Origin: JBGLNJ01 sp964353405
GTDB lineage: Bacteria > Chloroflexota > Anaerolineae > Fen-1058
Reading direction: 5' to 3'
DNA: 64,000 bases
NCBI GenBank assembly: GCA_964353405.1
Contig: CAYGWJ010000121.1
Coordinates: 1 to 64,000, forward strand
Shown here: piece by piece, positions 1 through 7,746 of the stretch
Position numbering within the stretch: the stretch's first letter is position 1
How the letters are laid out: every line of letters begins with the position of its first letter
Notes under the pieces: generated by a model
Told to the model about the DNA's origin: nothing
The model's input: only the letters and a program-made list of their open reading frames with translations
Database searches by the model: none
Program-made: the position numbers and the translations under genes

Positions 1-248
1 AGGTTCGCGGCCTGCGGCTAAAAAGGCCGTCTTTACTGAGCCAGAAAAAAAGTTGCATATCGCGCAAGATTCTTCGCACTAATTTGATGGCGACATCAAA
101 CAATCACGCGGGTTTTCGCGGATCAGTATTCTTCAGAGCTGTTTCCTGTGACCAAGCTGGCAAACCCGCGTAAATACTAGCTTTTCGGGCCGTGTGCACT
201 AGTAAAATGATCCTTGACAGACCACTAGCCTGGGTGTGACTCGGCTGA

Positions 249-551
249 TCAGAGCGAGCCAGCCCACAGTGAGCGGACTTGATCTTTCGTGACGCCTTCC
301 ACGCGCACCACCTTATGGCGCGAGCTCTGCCCGGCGACCAGCGTCACCGCACTCTTGCGAACACCCAGTACCCTGGCGAGAAACTCGCACAGCGCAGCGT
401 TGGCCGCGCCTCCTACTGGCGGTGCAGTGAGCTTGACTCGGAGCGCTGTGCCATCCGCGCCGACGATTTCGTTTTTGCGCGAGCGCGGCGTCACCCGCAC
501 GACCAAGGTCACGCCACCCGGCACAGGCTTGATCGGTGGACCATCTGCCAT
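249..551 (-). CDS. yggU: YggU/DUF167 family protein
   Basis: Small 100-residue protein of the DUF167 (YggU) family, whose biochemical role is not settled. The sequence shows the family pattern: a beta-rich start (VTLVVRVTPRSRKNEI), then the central LRVKLTAPPVGGAANAAL segment and a C-terminal VTLVAGQSSRHKVVRV strand. Length matches the family. It is the last gene of the yggS-yggT-yggU group, one base downstream of yggT, an arrangement widely kept in bacteria. No start conflict is visible. Confidence 0.9.
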   Translation of the reverse strand: MADGPPIKPVPGGVTLVVRVTPRSRKNEIVGADGTALRVKLTAPPVGGAANAALCEFLARVLGVRKSAVTLVAGQSSRHKVVRVEGVTKDQVRSLWAGSL

Positions 552-552
552 G

Positions 553-819
553 TCAATGTAACAATCCCAGCACGAGAGAGACCACCACCTGCTGAACGAC
601 GGTCAAGAGGACGAGCGCCACCACGGGCGAAAGATCCCACATGCCCACAACGGTGTATCGCCGGAGGGGAGCCAGCACCGGCTCGGTGACATCAAAGATA
701 AAACGTATGATGGGGTTCAGGGGGTCAGCGCCGACGAGCGGCAAGAACACGCGTGCGATGATGATCAACGAATAGAAGGAAACGAACAGGTTGATGAATT
801 GCACGAAAAACCCGGCCAT
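553..819 (-). CDS. yggT: YggT family membrane protein
   Basis: 88-residue integral membrane protein of the YggT family (CCB3/YlmG type in other lineages). Two hydrophobic segments are visible (about residues 5-27 and 62-86), separated by a loop with the family-typical DPLNPIIRFIFDVTEPVLAPLR. It sits between yggS and yggU in the same direction. Family members are linked to membrane or division-associated functions, but the molecular role is not established. Confidence 0.9.
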   Translation of the reverse strand: MAGFFVQFINLFVSFYSLIIIARVFLPLVGADPLNPIIRFIFDVTEPVLAPLRRYTVVGMWDLSPVVALVLLTVVQQVVVSLVLGLLH

Positions 820-828
820 GAAATCACC

Positions 829-1581
829 TCACTCTTGCCGCCACTCGCCAAAGATGGCGCGCCCGATGCGGACGAGTGTCGCGCCCTCCTCGATGGCAAT
901 CTCAAAATCATCTGTCATTCCCATCGAAAGATGACGCCAGTCCGTTTGCGGGAAACGCGCCGCCAGATCATCACGCAGCTGCCGCAGCACGTAAAAAAAG
1001 GGCCGCGCCCCGTTGGGATCGGCCACAACGGGCACGACCGTCATCAGTCCCTCGATGCGCACCCCTGACAGTTTCAAAATCGCTTCCACGTCTGCCCGCC
1101 AATGTTCGCGCTCGGCCGCTGTTGACAGAGGGAAGCCGTACTTGCTCGCCTCGCCGGACACGTTACATTCGAGCAGAATCGGCATCACGCGCCCAGCCTC
1201 CACGCACAACCGGCTGAGCTTGTCCGCCAGCTTGACGCTGTCCACCGAGTGGATCACGTCGAACAGGTCAACCGCCTCGCGCGCCTTTCGGCTCTGCAGA
1301 TGCCCCACCAGATGCCATTTGATTTCGGGTTGCGAATCTGCCGGCTTCCCGACCTCCAGATTTGAAATTTGAGATTTGATATTTGTGATTTTTCCTTCGG
1401 CTTCTTCGACGCGGTTCTCGCCGAAATCGCACAAGCCCAGACGATACGCTTCGAGGACAGTCTCGGCGGAAAAGGTCTTGGACACGGCGACGAGCGTCAC
1501 CTGGGATGGGCCACGCCCGACTCGCGCGCAGGCTGCTGCGATGCGTACTTTCACTTGCTCGATGTTTTCGGCCAGTGCCAT
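829..1581 (-). CDS. yggS: YggS/PROSC pyridoxal-phosphate homeostasis protein
   Basis: PLP-binding protein that buffers pyridoxal phosphate; alanine-racemase-like TIM-barrel fold without known catalysis. The PLP lysine lies in VTLVAVSKTF, and the family signatures GENRVEEA, WHLVGHLQSRKA and LSMGMTDDFEIAIEEGATLVRIG are present. I prefer the ATG at 1581 (MALAENIEQVK) because it gives the usual family start; an in-frame ATG at 1611 would overlap the upstream gene. An unusual insert of about 19 residues (around KITNIKSQISNLEVG) separates GENRVEEAEG from the WHLVGHLQ strand; it is encoded by an AT-rich word-like repeat (about 1352-1392) also met in other genes of this window. Confidence 0.92.
   Translation of the reverse strand: MALAENIEQVKVRIAAACARVGRGPSQVTLVAVSKTFSAETVLEAYRLGLCDFGENRVEEAEGKITNIKSQISNLEVGKPADSQPEIKWHLVGHLQSRKAREAVDLFDVIHSVDSVKLADKLSRLCVEAGRVMPILLECNVSGEASKYGFPLSTAAEREHWRADVEAILKLSGVRIEGLMTVVPVVADPNGARPFFYVLRQLRDDLAARFPQTDWRHLSMGMTDDFEIAIEEGATLVRIGRAIFGEWRQE
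1352..1392. repeat. AT-rich word repeat inside yggS
   Basis: Stretch made of variants of AAATTTGAGATTTGATATTTG, clearly more AT-rich than the surrounding gene. On the coding strand it reads as repeats of the ATCTCAAATTTCAAAT kind and adds the peptide ITNIKSQISNLE to YggS. Similar words occur in frame at about 39347-39358, 55155-55175 and 56414-56450. Confidence 0.6.
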
Positions 1582-1597
1582 AGACTCCAATACTTTT

Positions 1598-2113
1598 CTA
1601 GAAAACGGCATCTATGCCTTTGACATCCAGATGGCGTTCACCAGTGCGCACAAAAACTCCGTAGCGTTTCCTAAGTCGTTCCCGTTCTTTCAAGCGCAGC
1701 GGCACGCCCTTGCCTTTGCTCAACACAACATAGGCCCGCACTCCACCCTCAGCCAGAAGAGCATGGCCGGGAGAATGAAGGTGTGGGCCAATATGGATGC
1801 CGTTACCATCAGCTCTTTTGCATAGTCGGTCAAGCGTACTCTCGATTTGCAGGAGCGCCTTGCCGAAATTCTCTCCCTTCAATTCCACCAAAAGAATAAC
1901 CTTGCGCCCGGATGCGCTCTGGCCCCAGAAAAGATAATCCACTCTCTTGTCGCCACCGCTTTGCAACCAACCCTCGTCTACTTTGACTCGCCAGACAATA
2001 TCGCCGGGTTGGGAGCGAATCGAAAACCGGCGGGTATGTTCTTCCGCCGAGGATTTTCGGGCAATGCAGCCTTCAGGGATTCCCAAGGTGGTCAGCCATG
2101 CTGGAGCGCTCAT
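1598..2113 (-). CDS. Nuclease-like protein paired with an ATPase (PD-(D/E)XK-type motif)
   Basis: 171-residue protein I cannot assign to a named family. The middle part looks like a PD-(D/E)XK nuclease core: D59 in KRVDYLFWGQ, then a hydrophobic strand ending in E77-L78-K79 (KVILLVELKG), and a following helix with Q89. The spacing D-x17-E-x-K fits that fold. Its ATG overlaps the stop of the upstream ATPase gene by four bases (ATGA at 2110-2113), so the two are translationally coupled. The pairing of an ABC-type ATPase with a small nuclease resembles several two-gene phage-defence layouts, but that role is inference. Confidence 0.6.
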   Translation of the reverse strand: MSAPAWLTTLGIPEGCIARKSSAEEHTRRFSIRSQPGDIVWRVKVDEGWLQSGGDKRVDYLFWGQSASGRKVILLVELKGENFGKALLQIESTLDRLCKRADGNGIHIGPHLHSPGHALLAEGGVRAYVVLSKGKGVPLRLKERERLRKRYGVFVRTGERHLDVKGIDAVF

Positions 2114-3276
2114 GCTATGCCCTCCAGCCGCTCCTGCAACTGCGTAAAGGTTGCGCCGAGATCATCGGCTGCCTGATCCAACTCATCCTCGTCAATGAGG
2201 CCCACTTCAGAGTCCATGATGTTGTGCACTTTGCCACTCGCATCAAACCGGTAGGCCGCCACCTGATCAGGGCGCAAGGCAGTTTCGAGTGGAACCTCGG
2301 CTGGCAAAGCAAGACCCTCGTCCAATACCTTTTGAGCCATTAGAAAATTATTGATGGCATAGAGAATGTATGGACTGTGAGTTGTGAGAAGAACCCGGAC
2401 ACCACGCCGAACCAAAAAGGCTACCATCTCCATCACACTGCGTTGAGCGCCCGGATGCAAATGGGCTTCGGGTTCTTCAAAATAGACATCCAACGCAACA
2501 AGTGTTCCTGACTGGAGACCCGCTTCTACGACTGCCCAAAAGGGCCATATTTCCATTTGCCCGGCGGCAATATTGACCGGACGCAAATGCGCCTTCTCTG
2601 TTTCAAGCACGATCGTGTCAGGGCCATATTGAATTCGCCCCTTGAAGATAGATTGGATCTGCTGCTTCAGACGTAACAGAGAATCAACGTCAGAAAATTG
2701 GTTGACTTGAATTCCCTCCCGCGCGAGCCTTTCCAATGCCTTCCCTAAAGTCTCATAAAACGTAATAATGTAGCCAGGCCATTGCTGTTCAGGACGAGCG
2801 CGAGAAACAAAGCGAAGAGCAGAAGAGGGTGTAAGAAAAGAGTAAAGAGTGCGTCCCGCCGGTATGTACACCTGTGTCTTTGGAGAATCGCCACGTTCCT
2901 TCCGTTGTGACGTAGTTATCCGCTTCTTCAATGCTCCGCTCAGCCTGACACCCTCTTGGGTCCATCGAATCTCCTGCTTGGATCCTTTGAATAGTTTGGC
3001 AGAACTCCAACACAACACGGTACCTGGGTCAGCATACACGGAAGGCGCATTGCCTAACCACCATTCCAAGGCCGATAAAGCAATTGCGGCCGGCGTCTCG
3101 ACGCTTGTTGGCACACTTACAAGGAGGTCTTCTATGCCACGCAAGAAATAGAGGGCTTGGGCTGCCAGAGATTTGCCAGTCGCTTGTGGCCCAACAAAAA
3201 CTGTCAGGTCACTCAACTCGATGCTTGCCTCATGAACTGGACCGAAGCTACGGATCAGTAGCTGTTCTTTCATCAT
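2110..3276 (-). CDS. AAA/ABC-type ATPase (AAA15/AAA21-like), first gene of a two-gene unit
   Basis: 388-residue ATPase of the SMC/ABC-like group seen in OLD, AAA15 and AAA21 proteins. Walker A is GPQATGKS (residues 29-36) right after the N-terminal strand; YIPAGRT lies mid-protein; the AAGQMEIWPF signature-like region precedes Walker B in FEEPEAHLHP (266-275), and TTHSPYIL (298-305) is the switch histidine region. No Toprim domain follows, so it is not a full OLD nuclease; the C-terminus (about 325-388) is acidic. The next gene is a nuclease-like protein with an ATGA overlap. The neighbours are unrelated housekeeping genes, suggesting an acquired pair. The family includes AriA-like and PtuA-like defence ATPases, but which subgroup this belongs to cannot be decided by eye. 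Confidence 0.8.
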   Translation of the reverse strand: MMKEQLLIRSFGPVHEASIELSDLTVFVGPQATGKSLAAQALYFLRGIEDLLVSVPTSVETPAAIALSALEWWLGNAPSVYADPGTVLCWSSAKLFKGSKQEIRWTQEGVRLSGALKKRITTSQRKERGDSPKTQVYIPAGRTLYSFLTPSSALRFVSRARPEQQWPGYIITFYETLGKALERLAREGIQVNQFSDVDSLLRLKQQIQSIFKGRIQYGPDTIVLETEKAHLRPVNIAAGQMEIWPFWAVVEAGLQSGTLVALDVYFEEPEAHLHPGAQRSVMEMVAFLVRRGVRVLLTTHSPYILYAINNFLMAQKVLDEGLALPAEVPLETALRPDQVAAYRFDASGKVHNIMDSEVGLIDEDELDQAADDLGATFTQLQERLEGIA

Positions 3277-3330
3277 GCCCTCATTTCTATACTGGCAGAC
3301 TGTCAGCGCTGTTGGATTCCAGGGAGCGAA

Positions 3331-4128
3331 TTAACGCAATCCCAAAATAACTCCAAATCGTCCCGTCTTCTTTTCCACGCGATGAGAGAACCACTCGTCG
3401 GTGTAGCAGGCCGTGCAGATGCCGCTGTCTTCTATCTCCTGGATGCCGGCCGCGTTCAGTTGTGACTTGACTGCGGCGATGAGGTCAAGGTAAAGTGCGC
3501 CATCGAGCTGCGGGACAAGAATAGAAGCGCCTGTCGGACAGGCGCCGGCGACGCGCTGCGCCAGGTCAGGCCCAAACTGGTAACACTCGGCGCGAATGGC
3601 CGGGCCGATGCCCGCCCACACATCCGTCGGACGGCTGCCGAACCCGTCGCGCATCGCGCGCACCGTCGCGCCAAGGATGCCCACCACAATGCCCGGCCAG
3701 CCCGCGTGAGCAATCGCCATCACACCGCGCCGGGCATCGTGAAAGAGCACCGGCACGCAATCGGCAAAGCGCATCGAAAGAGCCAGCCCGGGCGTGGCCG
3801 ACACCAGCGCATCCGTCTCTTGCAGAGCTGCTCCGGAATGCTGCGGCCCAACGAGGGCGACATGACAGCCGTGACTCAACCACGCGCTCACCGTCTGGCC
3901 TTGCACCAGGCTCAGCGCATTCAACAAACGACGATTGTTCTCCGTCACCGCTTCAAGGCTGTCGCCCGTCGAGCGGCTGAGGTTGAGCGACGCCCACGGC
4001 GCAACGCTCACACCGCCCTGACGCGTAAAGATTCCATGTGTCACATCGGTCCGCGCCGCTAAATGCTCAAACTGATAGAATGTCAAACCATCAACACAGA
4101 TTCGCTGCACTCGGGCCTCACTCGTCAA
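3331..4128 (-). CDS. pgeF: YfiH/PgeF family purine nucleoside phosphorylase (laccase-domain protein)
   Basis: 265-residue member of the YfiH (COG1496) family. Characterised relatives act on purine nucleosides (phosphorolysis or deamination), and some carry a peptidoglycan-editing role. Visible family motifs: HGIFTRQGGVS near the N-terminus, SHGCHVALV, FADCVPVLFHD and AHAGWPGIVVGIL with the metal-binding His and Cys residues, and GIGPAIRAECYQFG. The C-terminal DSGICTACYTDEWFSHR is typical. It lies four bases after the response regulator gene on the same strand. Confidence 0.92.
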   Translation of the reverse strand: MTSEARVQRICVDGLTFYQFEHLAARTDVTHGIFTRQGGVSVAPWASLNLSRSTGDSLEAVTENNRRLLNALSLVQGQTVSAWLSHGCHVALVGPQHSGAALQETDALVSATPGLALSMRFADCVPVLFHDARRGVMAIAHAGWPGIVVGILGATVRAMRDGFGSRPTDVWAGIGPAIRAECYQFGPDLAQRVAGACPTGASILVPQLDGALYLDLIAAVKSQLNAAGIQEIEDSGICTACYTDEWFSHRVEKKTGRFGVILGLR

Positions 4129-4132
4129 CGGA

Positions 4133-5239
4133 TCAGGCGCCCACGTTCATGTCGCCCAACAGACCGCGCGCCATCGCCTCCTCCCACGTGAGGGTCTGAA
4201 CGGAATCAGCCAGACCGGTGCCGGCGGCCAACATTTCCTCGCTGAACAACATGTCAAAATCGGCAGCGGGTTCTGGCCGGGTTACCGCCGGCTCAGGCTG
4301 AACGGAAGCCAGCTCGGGCCGAGGCTGAGGCAGAGTCGGCTGAGCCACGTGGGTCAAGACAACCGGTTCCACGGGCGCCACGGGCGCAACCCGCTGAACG
4401 GCTCGGGCGCCGATCTTTTCAATCTCGGCCACGGTTTTCTTGGCATACATCCACACTGCGCCTTGCTTGACCGACTTGGGCACGACGGCAACCAGGATCA
4501 TCGTCGGACTGATTTCGGCTGCGTAAACGGCCACGCGCTGACCTTCCAGGTAGTGAAGCGGGAATGATTTCTCTTCGCCCAAGAGCGAAGCGACCTGCGC
4601 CGTCGTCGAGCGGCAATTCAACACCAGCGCGCACAGCGACGGCAGGTTGCTGCCGTTCAACATTCCCTTAGACGAGATCACGCAGCCGGTCTCTTCGATG
4701 AGCAGCACCGATTCAGCTGTGGTCTGCGCGCGCAGTTCGGACAGCACCCCGTCCATGCGCTCCAGGTCTTTGGGGGAAAAGCTGAGGGATGGAGCTGAGC
4801 CGGCCGGGGCCGAGGTCGCAGAGAGCGGCGACGCAGCAGCGACGGTCACGGCCTGAATCTGTCTCGACCGCTTGAGCTCGCGCTCGGTCACTTGCAGCAC
4901 CTGGTTGATGGAGAATGGCTTTTTGAGGTAATCGGCCACGCCGGCCCGCATGGCCTCGATGACGCTGTCCATGTCGCCAAAGCCGGTGAGCATGATTACG
5001 GGCAACAAGGGATTTTTCTCTTTGACCTTTTTGAGAAGCTGAATGCCACTCATGCCACTCATCTTGAGATCAGTAATGACAAGGTCCATCAGGGCGGTTT
5101 CCATGATCTGCATCGCCCGCTCGCCGCTGGGCGCGGTGCGCACCGCATAACCGGACGTGGTCAGCACATCACGCAGCGCCTTGCAGACCGCTTCCGAATC
5201 GTCCACGACCAGAATATTGGCCAAAGGCTCACCGGCCAT
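4133..5239 (-). CDS. Response regulator with C-terminal roadblock/LC7-like domain
   Basis: 368 residues. Residues 1-125 are a receiver domain: acidic pocket VVDDSE, phosphoacceptor D57 in LVITDLKMSG, conserved Thr in MLTGFG and Lys in LKKPF. After a short Ala/Ser/Pro linker, residues about 160-280 look like a roadblock/LC7 (dynein light-chain-like) fold: MDGVLSELRAQTTAESVLLIEETG, then the VAVYAAEISPTMILVAVVP strand pair. The tail is rich in Pro/Val/Glu and ends in a short acidic helix. Roadblock domains often control small GTPases such as MglA in gliding or polar systems, but no such GTPase is in the window. The start has a good ribosome site (AGGAGG before ATG). Confidence 0.85.
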   Translation of the reverse strand: MAGEPLANILVVDDSEAVCKALRDVLTTSGYAVRTAPSGERAMQIMETALMDLVITDLKMSGMSGIQLLKKVKEKNPLLPVIMLTGFGDMDSVIEAMRAGVADYLKKPFSINQVLQVTERELKRSRQIQAVTVAAASPLSATSAPAGSAPSLSFSPKDLERMDGVLSELRAQTTAESVLLIEETGCVISSKGMLNGSNLPSLCALVLNCRSTTAQVASLLGEEKSFPLHYLEGQRVAVYAAEISPTMILVAVVPKSVKQGAVWMYAKKTVAEIEKIGARAVQRVAPVAPVEPVVLTHVAQPTLPQPRPELASVQPEPAVTRPEPAADFDMLFSEEMLAAGTGLADSVQTLTWEEAMARGLLGDMNVGA

Positions 5240-5283
5240 CGCAACCTCCTAAGGGGTGTAGGATGAATGCAAACTGGCGCGTG

Positions 5284-5610
5284 CTACTCGCTTTCAGTTC
5301 CGCCACGGCAGATCGAACAACGACACATCTTGCGGAGCAGGTCCCAGGGGTAAAGCCCAAAACTATGGCCGTCTTCCCAAACAAACTGGATAGCATAATT
5401 GCCGACATAATTCATGTCGCGCACTTCGATGCTCGGCATGGTCGTCACCTTGAGCGGGTCAGGCTTGGCGCGGTAAGCATTGCAATCGGCGCACGGGCAG
5501 GCCGCGCGCACGTCACCCAGCGCATACTCGCCGTGGTGTCCGTCAGGCCAGTCAATCACCAGCCGGCCCGCCTCACGTTCAAGCTTGACCGTGGGATAGC
5601 GGCGTTTCAT
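5284..5610 (-). CDS. DUF971 domain protein
   Basis: 108-residue DUF971 protein (related to the N-terminal domain of gamma-butyrobetaine hydroxylase). Core pattern visible: LVIDWPDGHHGEYALGDVRAACPCADC, then VRDMNYVGNYAIQFVWEDGHSFGLYPWDLLRKMC. Cysteine pairs (CPCADC and CRCSIC) could bind zinc or an Fe-S cluster. In other bacteria such proteins are tied to Fe-S carrier genes. It has its own promoter (5640-5668) and ribosome site (AAAGGAG). Confidence 0.88.
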   Translation of the reverse strand: MKRRYPTVKLEREAGRLVIDWPDGHHGEYALGDVRAACPCADCNAYRAKPDPLKVTTMPSIEVRDMNYVGNYAIQFVWEDGHSFGLYPWDLLRKMCRCSICRGGTESE

Positions 5611-5639
5611 AAATTCTCCTTTGGATCGCTGACGACTAC

Positions 5640-5668
5640 ATTATGCCCCAAGCTTGGACACAACGCAA
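5640..5668 (-). promoter_or_regulatory. Sigma70-like promoter for the DUF971 gene
   Basis: On the minus strand a -35 box TTGCGT (5663-5668) and a -10 box CATAAT (5640-5645) are separated by 17 bases, about 30 bases upstream of the start codon at 5610. Confidence 0.6.
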
Positions 5669-5686
5669 ATCTCTTCACAGACAACA

Positions 5687-5707
5687 AGCCGCCCACCCGG
5701 AGCGGCT
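5687..5707 (-). terminator. Hairpin terminator candidate at the end of the ccm operon
   Basis: Stem AGCCGC/GCGGCT (5687-5692 with 5702-5707) followed on the minus strand by TTGTTGT. It lies just after the stop of the DUF2085 gene, the last gene of the ccm operon, and before the DUF971 promoter. The T-run is imperfect, so strength is uncertain. Confidence 0.45.
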
Positions 5708-5728
5708 TGACCAACAAGAACATCACGG

Positions 5729-6448
5729 TTACTTTTGCGCCGGATGGCGCAGGCGCCCCTCGGCGGGCCCGGGCGGGACCAGCCGCTCGCTGGACTTTTC
5801 GCCAATCTCCGCAAAAGCGACCTGAAGGTGCGGGAACACCAGCCACGCCGAGGCCCAGCCGAACGCCCCGCCCGTGATGGTGCGAAGCACCCAGGTGCTT
5901 TCACGCGGCACGCCGCCGGGGAACAGGCCCGGCACGATATAACTGACCAGCTGGCTACCGCCGTCCAGCGCCATCGGCAGGATGCCGATAAGGATATAGA
6001 TCCAAAACGAAATAGGCCTGGCCCGTGAGCGAACCCATCCGAACGCCAGACCGCTCAGCAGCAATGTGCCATAGATCGCCAGGTCACGCTGGCATAGCGC
6101 CACTTTGTAGCCAACCTGCTCGTTGCCGTTGAACGGGCTGGGCCAGGGATAGAGCGGCAAGTTGTCCTGGCCCACTCGTTCTACCAGCTCCGGGAGCGAG
6201 TAGACCGCTTTGTCCCCGAACAAAAAGTATGACCGCTGCGGCAGCTCGTGGCACAAGGCGCGATACGTTGAGTAAATGATTTGCGCCGCAAAGGGATGGC
6301 CCGCCTTTTCCAGCACCGGAGCCAGGAACGGCAGGCCGATATACACCGCCAGTGCGGCATTGATAACCGCCAACCAGTGCCTGGACAGCCACACCGAAAG
6401 ACGATCCGCCGCCGCAGTCACGCGGCTCGATCCGTTAATAGGCGGCAA
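5729..6448 (-). CDS. DUF2085 family membrane protein
   Basis: 239 residues with four or five hydrophobic helices. The family signature is the loop IIYSTYRALCHELPQRSYFLFG followed later by YKVALCQRDLAIYG: two conserved cysteines facing the same side. The function of DUF2085 proteins is unknown. The start overlaps the end of the glutaredoxin gene by 14 bases, so it belongs to the ccm operon. The pair of cysteines and the thiol-redox neighbours (glutaredoxin, CcdA) make a redox or metal role possible, but this is inference. Confidence 0.82.
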   Translation of the reverse strand: MPPINGSSRVTAAADRLSVWLSRHWLAVINAALAVYIGLPFLAPVLEKAGHPFAAQIIYSTYRALCHELPQRSYFLFGDKAVYSLPELVERVGQDNLPLYPWPSPFNGNEQVGYKVALCQRDLAIYGTLLLSGLAFGWVRSRARPISFWIYILIGILPMALDGGSQLVSYIVPGLFPGGVPRESTWVLRTITGGAFGWASAWLVFPHLQVAFAEIGEKSSERLVPPGPAEGRLRHPAQK

Positions 6449-6674
6449 GTTGCTCTCCCAACGCGCGCCTCACATCGGCGCGCGTGATGGGCGCGCACAA
6501 CACCTCGTGCCCATCCACCTCTATGACCGGGATGCGATAGCGATACTGCTCGAACAGCGCCGCATCAGCCGTGATGTCAGCCGATTGCCACGACACACCC
6601 ACTTCCAAGAGCCAGCTCTCCGCCTCTTGGCACAGATGACAGCCCGGCCTGGTGTAAAGTACAATGTGCCTCAC
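6435..6674 (-). CDS. Glutaredoxin-like protein
   Basis: 79-residue thioredoxin-fold protein with the active site CHLC (YTRPGCHLCQEAE) and the cis-proline region YRIPVIEVDG. The GTG at 6674 is chosen as start because it overlaps the ccdA stop as GTGA (6671-6674) and gives the normal family start VRHIVLYTRPGC; a longer in-frame reading from 6746 would run deep into ccdA. Probably cytoplasmic. Together with CcdA and the TlpA-type protein it suggests electron supply for reducing apocytochrome thiols. Confidence 0.85.
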   Translation of the reverse strand: MRHIVLYTRPGCHLCQEAESWLLEVGVSWQSADITADAALFEQYRYRIPVIEVDGHEVLCAPITRADVRRALGEQLAAY

Positions 6675-7516
6675 AGAGACGCAACCTGGTTGACCGCGCG
6701 GCCGCCAAGATAGCCTATGTACGCCGGGACGAGCGGCAGGACGCACGGCGAGAGGAACGACAGCAATCCCGCCAGGAACGCGACGAAAAACGTCGGCGTG
6801 ATGGACGCGCCGCCCGTGGACACATCCAGGAACAAGCCTCGACTAAGCGCCCACCGGCTAAAGGCCTGCAGCGAAGGCGCCCATGACGGAATCGTCAGTG
6901 TCCAGTTTGCGCCGAACCATTCGCCCACTTGCGGCACGACGCGGGGCAGCGCATCCACGAGGAGCAACAGGCCGACGATGATCAGCAGCACCGCTGTGAT
7001 CGTTTTGACCATGGGCATGTAGCGGCGCATCCGGCGCAGGAGCGCCGTCGCGCGATCCACTGCCAGACCTGTCAGTAGAAAGGGGATGCCCAGGCCAAGC
7101 GAATAGCCAACGAGCAGGAACACTCCCCGCCCCACCGTCTGCTCGTTCAGCCCTAGCGTCAAGATCGCGCCGAGCGTCGGGCCAACGCAAGGCGTCCATC
7201 CGGCGGAAAAGAACACGCCCATCAAGAACGATGAGACATAGCCCAGGTCGCGTCCGCTCGTACCTTGATAGCGCGTGTCATATTCCAGGAACGGGAGGTT
7301 GAGCACGCCCGCCGTCGCCAATCCAAAGATCACAACGACGACGCCGCCGAGGAGGGCAAGCCAACTGCGCAAGTCGTACAACAGTTGACCGACCGCCGTC
7401 ACCGCCGCACCCAGTGCGACAAACACCGCCGAAAAGCCCAGCACGAACGCGACGGCGTGAGTGAAAGTGGCAAAGCGGGCCGTTGCCGGCGTTCGCGCTT
7501 GACCCGAGACCGTCAT
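6671..7516 (-). CDS. ccdA: CcdA-family thiol transporter with circularly permuted order
   Basis: 281-residue membrane protein of the CcdA/DsbD-beta family, which passes electrons across the membrane for cytochrome c maturation. Both redox cysteines are present: C110 in SAGWTPCVGPTLGAIL and C258 in LSFLSPCVLPLVPAYIGYLGG. In ordinary CcdA the SPCVLP helix is the first helix; here it is the last (residues about 243-270). The protein instead starts with what is normally the second helix (THAVAFVLGFSAVFVALGA). A linker of about 55 residues joins the usual last helix to the displaced first one. The start is firm: ATG at 7516 overlaps the ccmD stop as ATGA, and the end overlaps the glutaredoxin start. 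Six helices with both ends on the same side would tolerate such a permutation. Confidence 0.88.
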   Translation of the reverse strand: MTVSGQARTPATARFATFTHAVAFVLGFSAVFVALGAAVTAVGQLLYDLRSWLALLGGVVVVIFGLATAGVLNLPFLEYDTRYQGTSGRDLGYVSSFLMGVFFSAGWTPCVGPTLGAILTLGLNEQTVGRGVFLLVGYSLGLGIPFLLTGLAVDRATALLRRMRRYMPMVKTITAVLLIIVGLLLLVDALPRVVPQVGEWFGANWTLTIPSWAPSLQAFSRWALSRGLFLDVSTGGASITPTFFVAFLAGLLSFLSPCVLPLVPAYIGYLGGRAVNQVASL

Positions 7517-7680
7517 CTCTCGTTATCCTTCTTGACCAGCGACTCGAGCGCCTCCAAGTCCTTCTCCAGGTTGCGCTGGCGCTGGCTCATGGTGAGAATG
7601 TAAAGGAACGTGCCTATCCAGAACACGCCGTAAGCGACCACCAAAAAGATGGCGTTCTTAAAGCCCATCAAGTCTGACAT
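7513..7680 (-). CDS. ccmD: CcmD-like small membrane protein
   Basis: 55-residue protein with one membrane helix (NAIFLVVAYGVFWIGTFLYILTM) and a charged C-terminal helix (QRQRNLEKDLEALESLVKKDNER), the normal layout of CcmD, which tethers heme release from CcmC/CcmE. ATG at 7680 has a strong AGGAGG site; the longer reading from 7722 begins inside a short tandem repeat and is unlikely. It follows ccmC and its stop overlaps the ccdA start. Confidence 0.8.
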   Translation of the reverse strand: MSDLMGFKNAIFLVVAYGVFWIGTFLYILTMSQRQRNLEKDLEALESLVKKDNER

Positions 7681-7691
7681 AGATTCCTCCT

Positions 7692-7723
7692 GACAAGTCA
7701 CAGGTCGCAGGTCGCAGGTCACA
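7692..7723. repeat. Short tandem word repeat between ccmC and ccmD
   Basis: Three near-copies of CAGGTCGCAGGT-type words (period about 7 bases) fill the gap between ccmC and ccmD. It resembles other word-like repeats in this window (13407-13512 and 52991-53018). Confidence 0.5.
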
Positions 7724-7746
7724 TCGCCCGCGGCACACTCTACGGT

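Noticed and set aside
2..82. Open frame running in from the left edge on the plus strand (ends SSH then stop)
   Set aside because: Only 26 residues are visible and no family can be judged; it may be the tail of a gene but cannot be supported.
136..152. AGCTGTTTCCTGTG-like string similar to a cloning vector lacZ region
   Set aside because: The match is only about 13 bases and the flanks differ; most likely chance rather than vector contamination.
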